A stretch of 64,000 nucleotides of DNA from Cladosporium sp. IMV 00045 (Eukaryota; Ascomycota; Dothideomycetes; Cladosporiales; Cladosporiaceae): NCBI GenBank assembly GCA_001931905.2, contig MSJI02000369.1, positions 22,341 to 86,340 of the forward strand, given 5' to 3'. Both the position numbers and the translations under genes were made by a program. The notes beneath the pieces are model-generated. The model had not been told where the DNA came from and did no database searches. It saw only the letters and a list, made by a program, of their open reading frames with translations. Positions 56,939 through 64,000 of this stretch are shown here, one piece after another. The first letter of the stretch is position 1. Each line of letters begins with the position of its first letter.

Positions 56939-59687
56939 ATGCCCTCCTTTTGGAAGTCCAACCGCGCCTCCAAGTCGCACTTCTTCTTCTCCGATCAACA
57001 TCACCACCACAACCAGCACCAGCAGCAACATCCAGGTAAGCCGCCGCTCTCTTCACTTACTATCACTCCTCCTCCACCAGAGCAGAGGCCGTTAGCCATA
57101 TCATCATCATATCAGACACACACACACACAACACCCGTACAGACTCCCTAATCCTCCCCCTCCTGATGCGTCGTGTGCTTGCCCCACGGAGCTTGGGACA
57201 ACGCCGACCAACCTAGCACACCACACTACCTCTGACCACTTTCTACCACCACCACCACCACCGCACCCTCCCCTGCCGTACTGACACAGGCCTCTTCGTC
57301 GCAGACCTCCCTCTCCCACGAGTCAATTCCCGTCCGACTCCCTTCCAGAGGTCGACCAGCGTCAGTGAGCGCCAGGCCTCTAGCAGCAGCATCCTCGAGA
57401 GTACGTCCCTGCGACCCGCTGCTGTCAACCCACTCTCTCCCCCCGCCTTTTGCTAAATGATCCATCCGCGATTGTACAGACCGCCGCTCTGTCGCCATCC
57501 TCCCCGTTCCCTCTGCTGCCGCCGACGAGCCCAACTTCTCCTTCTTCGACGACTCTCGCGGCTCTTCCTCCCCCGGCCTCGGCCGCTCCTCGACCGTAGT
57601 ACATCGAGACGACAACCCTGTGCGCGCTGCTACCGCAGACGATCGCGCAAGTCCAGTGTTTGAGCTGCCCGCGCACGCCTCACCCTCTCCTCTGTGGGCA
57701 CCAGAATTCATCAACTCGTCGTCAGACTCCGGTGAGCCACCAGTGGTGCCTCGCGCCGATACGGCGCCCATGAACCACACACCCAGCAAGACCTCGTCCG
57801 ACTCCGGACAGCATACAGCCCTGGATCGCTGGTCGCAGCGTCGCCTGCAGCGCTTGAACACTGAGCAGGGCTTTCGCGAGCAGCGACAAGGCGGCGTCGC
57901 TTCGCCTCCCACAAGCGACTCCTCCTCATTCACTGGAAGCGTGCCTGTCGGGTACTCTCACCAAAATGCTGCACAGCCACAGACATCCCTGCATCAGCAG
58001 CCACAGCCGCAGCATGGATCCTACCAAGCTAGCAGCCGCAGTCCAGCTCTGCAATCTCACCCTGTAAGCACCTCGCGCTCTTCCACATACCCAGTCCACG
58101 AACAACCACAAGTGGTGCACATGCAAAACCCGAATCAATACTCGCCGAACGAAGCCGTCGGTGCTCCTCAATACCACGACCCTGCCCGCCCGCAGTTGCA
58201 GCAGTCACGCAGCTATTCCCACCAAAGCGCCGTTGAAGAGCAGCAAGCTATGGCCTCGGTCAACAATGGTAATCTGCCAGCACCGAAGCCAGCTCGGACC
58301 GCAGGAAGCAACCGTCAAAGCGTACACAACGGGATGGTCCAAAGGGAGGCTTCAGGAGGTGTGCAGTCCTTCAACGCATCCGGGGTACCGCCGACTACGC
58401 AAGCTCAGCCTTACTCGTCTCCCCCACCGGCGCCGCAAGTGCAGCAGACACAGGTACCTGATGCTCGACGCTCTACGCCTCAACCCACACAGGTTGGAGA
58501 AGATTTGTCCGATGAAGATGTTGCGCAGTTGGTGAAGGATCACAAAGAGCTCCGTAAGTTATCGAGAACACTTTCGTCCGATGGGAAATGAGACGTGTTT
58601 ACTAATGACTTGTGCAGGTGAGAAATATACCAAAGTGAAAAAATACTATTTCGAAAAGGAAGATCAAGTCAAGCAGTTGCAAAACAGCTTGGCCCACCAA
58701 CGCTTATCCCAATCAAGGACATCGCTCGACGACAGCGAGTACACCACGCGATTCAACAGACTCGACGGCCTCGTTGCCCAACTGGCTTTCAGCATAAGAA
58801 AGAACTGGAAGAGCATACCGTCTTGGTTAGTGAGTTCTGTGAACAAGGATGCCGTCGCTACCGGCAAGCAAGAGATGACAGCCGCCGGGCGCGCGTTCAT
58901 CTCATGTTGGCTCGTCGAAGAGGTGTTCGATAAGTACTTTCATCCCGACCTCGAGCCGACACTTTCGGCGCAACTCAGGAGCGTCCAGAAGAATATCCGC
59001 CGCTATGCCCCTCCTACACAGACTGCCGAAGAGGAAGACTACCTCATCGCGAAGGTCGTCAACTGGCGCCTTTCGACTCTGGAGGGTCTCCAGGAAGCGC
59101 TGCGTTCCCCTCAGTGCCCCGCCAACAGAACCCAGCTCACCGACGCCCTGAAGGAGGGACTTGTCACCGCTATCGGTGCTCACCTCCAAGATCCTCCTCC
59201 AGCCGATCTTGAAGGTGGTGTTCACATGATCATCGAGCTCGTTGTCAGCATCGCCATCCATCTGCCTCTCGAGAGTCGCGACGTTGTCATCGAATACTAC
59301 ATGCCCGGCCACAGCATCCTGACAGATCTCATGAAGCTCGAATCAGGCATCCCGCCCTTGACCATCAGTGTCGCCGACGATGCAGCCGACCGCGCGAGCA
59401 TGAAATCTGGAATCAGCGACATAACCGACGCCGACACCACCGACGCGCAAACTAACAGCAGTGGCAAGAAGCGCAGCATGCTCAGCGCACTCACAGGCGA
59501 CCGCAAAGGTCGCAGTGCTGCTGCTCAGGGTAAGCACGCGACGGGAAGCTCAGGGTCGCTTAACCGTCCGGAGAGCCAGGGCAGGGAAGATCTACCTCCT
59601 CGCGTGCGACTGGCAGCTGGCATTGGTGTCTCGGTTCGTGGTCGTACAGTGCTCGTCAAAGCGCCTGTCTTCAGCACTGGGACTTGA
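56939..59687 (+). CDS. Unrecognised fungal protein with disordered N-half and helical C-half, 783 aa
   Basis: Four exons: 56939-57035, 57290-57400, 57480-58553 and 58618-59687. The phases join cleanly (codons split 1/2, 1/2, 1/2), with donors GTAAGC, GTACGT and GTAAGT. The first 400 residues are Ser/Gln/His/Pro rich. Around residue 415 a stretch DEDVAQLVKDHKEL leads into a short coiled coil (KYTKVKKYYFEKEDQVKQLQ). About 250 helical residues follow, including SCWLVEEVFDKYFHP and KNIRRYAPPTQTAEEEDYL, and the protein ends in VRGRTVLVKAPVF. I know similar conserved proteins occur in filamentous fungi but cannot give a function. Intron 1 holds AC and ACC microsatellites. Confidence 0.8.
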
Positions 59688-60376
59688 TTGTCTGGAAGGT
59701 GCGGCTGAGCTAGTGGAAAGGAGGCTACGTGTCCATGGCATCCATGGACATCGCTTGGCTATACAACCTTGCGACTCTGTCGGAATTGCTCTGGCAAATC
59801 CTCCACACTCTCGTCGCAGCGCCTGAAACCGACGGAATGGCCCAGCCCACCGACCGCACTCCACGACACAAACCACCGGTTCTCACGGATCACAACGTCA
59901 GCATTTCTCTTCTAGCGCTTCCTTTGCCCGTGGGAAGCCTACGTTACATCTTTTTAATTTTCTCCTTCTTCACGAAAGACGATACCCGGCGCGCACGATT
60001 GGTAAGTTGGGAGACTTTTCTTATTTTTGATACAAGGGGATTGGACGATACGAAACAAATCAAGCAGCGTCTCTGCTGTCTTGGGACTCGTCTTATCGGG
60101 TGAGCGAGAGGACAGACAAGGAAGAGAGGTGAAGAAATCAAACTCTTTTCTCTGTCCTTGCTATTTGTTTCTAAACCCCCGAAAAGGGGATTTATCTATC
60201 TTCTATCCTTCCCGAACGTATTATTCCTCTTTCTACTCTTGAAGTGTTTTCTCTGCCCTTCTAGTTGGTCTCTCTGGTGTCGTGATTTTCGTGTATGTCT
60301 CTGTTGTCGTCATCCAATTCGAGCTGCATCGCCGCCTCCCCTTGAGATCCCTTGTGCATGCCACCAAATGAATCCC

Positions 60377-61380
60377 TCACTGGCCATCCTGCTTCGGCTT
60401 GACAATCCCACGCGCATCAGCTTCCTTGCTCATCTCACTCCACTCCGGCCGTGGAATTTCCACGCCCTCAGTCGTGCGGCCGTACGTGATACCGCCCAGT
60501 CTGCTGATCGGTCGGAGAACCTGCATCACATCCATTCGTCAGTCAAAATATTCAGTCCATAGCCTCCCCACTCCCCCCCACCATTCAAACTCACCCCAGG
60601 ATCAATCAAATTCCTCTCCTCATTCAGCGCATCCTCCCTCGCCCAAAACCTCACCCCCTCCACAATCGCCAGCACCCCCGTCTTCTTCCCGGGCGTCGCC
60701 CGACTCTCAAACTCCTTCGTCTCCACCAACTTGGCCTCAACACTAAAAACCGCCTCTTTCACCCTGGAAGCCTTCACCTCCTCACACTCCGCGGCATGCA
60801 AACCAGTCAGAGCCCACTCGCTCACGCCGTAGGGCGCGTTGACGCTCGTCGCGTTCGCGGCTTCCAGGTAGTGCTCGCTGATGATGTTGATGACGCACTC
60901 GCCGCTTTCCGTCAAATTGCGAAGGGAGTCCTTCGCTTTGTCGAAGCCGCCTGCGTACCCGAGGGTGAAAATCGGCGGGTCGTGGTTCACCACGCTGAAG
61001 TAGCTGAACGGCGCCAGGTTGGTCGAAGTCCCGTCTGCGGAGCGCGTGCTCACGAATCCCACGGGCCGGGGGGTTATGGCGCTGATGAGCAGTTTGTAGT
61101 TGTGCGTGGCGGGCCGGTTGGACTCGTAGGGATCGATGGCGATGTGGGACTTGGAGAGGCTGGCGCCGGAGTCGTTGGCGCCGTCGCCGGGTTTCCAGGA
61201 CGTGTTGCGGGTTTGCGTGAAAGTGAAGGGGGAGGCGGAGGTGCGGTCGCGCCAGGCGGTGCGGGAGGCTTCGACTTCTTTGAAGTTGCCGTGCGGGTTG
61301 CGTTTTACTTGGGCTTCGCCGTCGAGCATTTGCTCGTGGGCTGTGGGGTCTTGGGTGCGTTGTTCGCGGTCGGTGGACAT
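60377..61380 (-). CDS. Flavin reductase-like, FMN-binding split-barrel protein
   Basis: Two exons on the minus strand, 61380-60595 and 60520-60377, giving 309 aa; donor GTGAGT, acceptor CAG, 74-base intron. Reading through the intron would end early, while the spliced form adds VLRPISRLGGITYG. Residues about 85-280 carry the flavin-reductase-like pattern: LLISAITPRPVGFVSTRSADG, NLAPFSYFSVVNHDPPIF, SGECVINIIS. Usually FMN-dependent NAD(P)H oxidoreductases; substrate unknown. The N-terminal 80 residues are charged and low complexity. Confidence 0.9.
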
Positions 61381-62374
61381 GGTTGTTGTGTATAGTCCTA
61401 CTAGAGGGTAAATGAGGGGTGATAGAATGATGGGATGTGCAGGGGAGGGGAGGGGGGATTTCTCGTAGATCTATGTTTGTAATGTATAGTGGAAGAGACG
61501 ATCGAGAGTGCGGAAATACGACGACTTGCCTTCTCCTAGTCCCATCTGTTCCGCACTCGGCAGATGGGAGGGTTAGTGATGTTCAGACTGCGGGAGTTTT
61601 GTGCCTAGGTTGGAGGTTGTGTGGAGGTGAAGTGGGGAGCTCTGGCAAAGCGGCGATAACGCTGGCCTGCCGGAGATCTTTTGGCCGATGAGCACAGTGC
61701 AGATGAATGTATGACGTGTGCTGATTTGTATTCGTGTTTCTCTTCTTTCAACATTTCAACCTGCTGGTTCCTTTTGATACATGTAAATCGCACATGGGGA
61801 TATGTCGGATGATACATGTAACCATTACTCGGATTAAGCACGTCTATTTGTTCAGCAAAGAAGGCATCAGGCCTTAGGAGTGGCAAATGTCGGAAGTTGG
61901 TCTCACATCACAATGGATGCATCCAAGGTATTATGAAATCCAGGCGTGCACGTATTTTCTGAGCAGAATAACTGTAGGCATACCCGAACAGTACCTCCGT
62001 ACTTTCTAGCAGCCAAGGGAGCTATTGCATAGATGCCAATGATATTACTACATGCACCCATTGGAGCGAACGTCAACGATATGCTCAGATTGAAACATCC
62101 ATGACGCCCCCATACGGCTTCCCTGTCACGCGTTTGGCATGATGATATCACTATTATTCCCATTGATCACCACCCTATCATAATTTCTATTTCGATAGGA
62201 ATCTATATACTCTCTCCGAAGATCATTTAGTTAATCAGAAACTCCAATTCCACTACATCTGTCTACAACATTGATCATTCTCCGACCAGCAGCATCAAAT
62301 CCCTCAATCGATCAATCAACAGCAACTCAGCCATGCCACCCTTCTCAACGCCAACAACACTATCAACATCAACA
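61381..62374. other. Intergenic, 1 kb
   Basis: Divergent flank of the flavin-reductase gene and the small gene at 62375. No gene seen. Confidence 0.5.
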
Positions 62375-62707
62375 ATGCGAGCAACCACCTCCCTCCTCCG
62401 CGCCCCCATCCGGCACCCAACCCTCCTCCGCCCCATCAGCACCACCCCCATTCTCCACGCTCCAACAGAAAACTACACCCCTCCCTCAAACCAGCCCCCC
62501 AGCGCGCAAAAAGCCGGCAAATCCAACCTCCCCTCCGAAGACGAACAATCTTCCGCATCAAAGCACCCGGCGCCTAATTCCTCCGACGACCATCCCGCCA
62601 AACAACCCGATCCGCAGGCGGAAGTTGATCGGACGACGGGGTTTGGGAACGTCAAGGGCGGTGTGCCCGGTGGGAAAGAGGGGTTGGGGTGGAGGAGTGA
62701 TAAGTAG
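62375..62707 (+). CDS. Small probable mitochondrial protein, 110 aa
   Basis: Intronless. The N-terminus MRATTSLLRAPIRHPTLLR is basic, hydroxylated and without acidic residues, as in a mitochondrial presequence, and the following RPISTTPIL looks like a processing region. The rest is hydrophilic and Ser/Pro/Lys rich and ends TGFGNVKGGVPGGKEGLGW. An in-frame ATG at 62333 would add 14 residues; I prefer 62375 because it starts the presequence. Family not named. Confidence 0.6.
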   Translation: MRATTSLLRAPIRHPTLLRPISTTPILHAPTENYTPPSNQPPSAQKAGKSNLPSEDEQSSASKHPAPNSSDDHPAKQPDPQAEVDRTTGFGNVKGGVPGGKEGLGWRSDK

Positions 62708-62736
62708 TGATGGTAAAGAGGCAGAAATTGAGGTGT

Positions 62737-62760
62737 AGAGAGAGAGAGAGAGAGAGAGAG
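62737..62760. repeat. (AG)12 microsatellite
   Basis: Twelve AG units in the 3' flank of the small gene ending at 62707. Confidence 0.95.
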
Positions 62761-63306
62761 AAGGAATCAAGACACGATTCTGACGCAGTCTGCTTCTGAA
62801 GACGGAGTAGATGGCGTGGATGTATCAAATTGCATTATTACGAGACAAATGTTGGCCTGATTTGAGGTTCTTCCTCACGATGTGAATGATCGGGGTATGT
62901 CCTCATTCTGTCTCTTTGAGTAACATGTAGACCAGGCGAGATTCCATCTGCCTGCGAGCGAGAAGAAATCGGATACTCCTACTATGTCCTAGTAAATACA
63001 AGAAAAAGATGCCGCACTCTGATTGCTCAGAAGAGGAGTTCGTACTAACGGCTATCCACGGTAAACCCCACCTACGCCACTTTTTGAAGCTTATCACAGA
63101 TCACGATATATCAGGTAAGAAATGAGGGGTTGATCCTTTGCAGACGCGTTGAAATACTGTGGATCGTAACTTCTCGTTTCAAATTCATAACAATTTTTTG
63201 GATGATTGAAACATTTCGCTTGACCTTCGAATCGATCACCATAGGAACATAATCAATCTCGACTCCCACAATCGAAAGACTATCGGGTAGCTAAGACAAC
63301 AACACA

Positions 63307-64000
63307 ATGACATCAACCACCCTCCCCATCCACCCCTCCAAACCACAGTCAAACACCACCGCCACCCCCAAAGACTACGAAACGTACCCCCTAGGCGACT
63401 TCACCCTGCAAGAAGGCACCGTCCTCCCCTCCGCGCACATCGCCTACCTCACGCTCGGCTCCCCCACCAACCCAGCCATAATCTACCCAACCTGGTACTC
63501 CGGCCAGATAAGCGACAACCTCTGGCTCGTCGGCAAAGACAAAACCCTCAACCCAGAAAATTACTACATCATCATCCCCGCCCTCTTCGGCAACGGCCAG
63601 TCCTCCTCGCCCAGCAATTGGAATGCTGCAGGCAGCAAGCCGTTCCCCAACGTGCGGTTCTACGATAACGTGCGCGCGCAGCATCTCCTCGTCACGAAGC
63701 ATTTGGGCGTCAAGCGCGCGCGCGCCGTCGTGGGCTGGAGTATGGGCGCGGGCCAGACGTTTCAGTGGGCCACGCAGTTTCCTGGGTTTGTCGAGTTGAT
63801 TGCGCCTTTTTGCGGGTCGGCTAGGACGAGTTTGCATAATCGCGTGTTTTTGGAGGGCGTCAAAGCTGCGCTGCTGGGGGCGAGGGGGAAGGCTTCGAGG
63901 GGGGTGGGGGTTGCTGCTGAGGGGGAGGAGGGGTTTAGAGGGTGGGGAAGGGAAGAGAGGGAGGTTGGGTTGAGGGCGCTGTGAGTTTGCTGCGATTTTC
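63307..64000 (+). CDS. Homoserine O-acetyltransferase-like alpha/beta hydrolase, 5' part
   Basis: Exon 1 runs from ATG 63307 to 63980, where a GTGAGT donor (63981-63986) follows in phase 2; the rest lies beyond the window. 224 codons are visible. It fits the MetX-like branch of the alpha/beta hydrolase fold: YLTLGSPTNPAIIYPTWYSG, the oxyanion-region IIPALFGNGQSSSPSNW and the nucleophile elbow GWSMGAGQ with Ser145. In fungi this group includes true homoserine acetyltransferases and many paralogues of unknown substrate; the missing Asp and His are needed to judge. Without splicing the frame would stop at 63982-63984. Confidence 0.88.

Noticed and set aside
1..64000. Transposon, CRISPR array, rRNA or secondary-metabolite cluster
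   Set aside because: No transposase, reverse transcriptase, terminal repeats, spaced repeats, rRNA-like sequence, PKS or NRPS segments were seen on either strand.

Overview
The window is fungal nuclear DNA, most likely from a filamentous or black-yeast ascomycete (Pezizomycotina; a Dothideomycete is my guess and is not proven). The reasons are short introns (about 50-315 bases) with GTATGT/GTAAGT donors and YAG acceptors, single-gene transcription units on both strands, and a typical ascomycete gene set: PIS1, SWC5, RFC4, a GH47 mannosidase, long-chain alcohol oxidase, a siderophore transporter, MTW1, HSP104 and WDR8. Exon junctions were placed by hand from reading frame, splice consensus and family conservation.

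Layout. 1-5.75 kb: PIS1 (-), SWC5 (-) and an unrecognised 341-aa protein (+). 5.75-15.54 kb: a four-gene block A: a small glycine-rich protein (-), a protein with an internal MIF/tautomerase-like domain (+), a four-pass membrane protein (-) and a FYVE zinc-finger protein (-). It ends exactly at a run of 20 N. Just past the gap lies only the first exon start of AHA1, cut by the gap. 16.5-19.9 kb: RFC4 (-) and a GH47 mannosidase (+), divergent. 20.02-29.95 kb: a second copy of block A, with the same gene order, strands and introns. Coding DNA is about 97% identical in one hand-aligned sample, and intergenic DNA is clearly less similar. 32.5-45.8 kb: long-chain alcohol oxidase, UPF0303/HbpS-like protein, PAP2 lipid phosphatase, four-pass membrane protein, siderophore-type MFS transporter, MTW1 and a BTB-like protein. 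46.2-51.9 kb: HSP104 and WDR8 share a 634-base promoter, followed by a tRNA-Ile(AAU). 52-64 kb: a doubtful small ORF, a small secreted Cys protein, a 783-aa unrecognised fungal protein, a flavin-reductase-like protein, a small probable mitochondrial protein and the 5' part of a MetX-like alpha/beta hydrolase that runs off the window.

The most striking signal is the duplicated block A. All eight genes are open, the MIF-like domain is unchanged at the protein level between copies despite many silent changes, and a nested inverted repeat in the shared intergenic region is kept. The gap at the right edge of copy 1, with AHA1 truncated there, means an assembly artefact (joined haplotypes or homeologs) must be weighed against a true segmental duplication. 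I saw no transposon, CRISPR array, rRNA or secondary-metabolite cluster.
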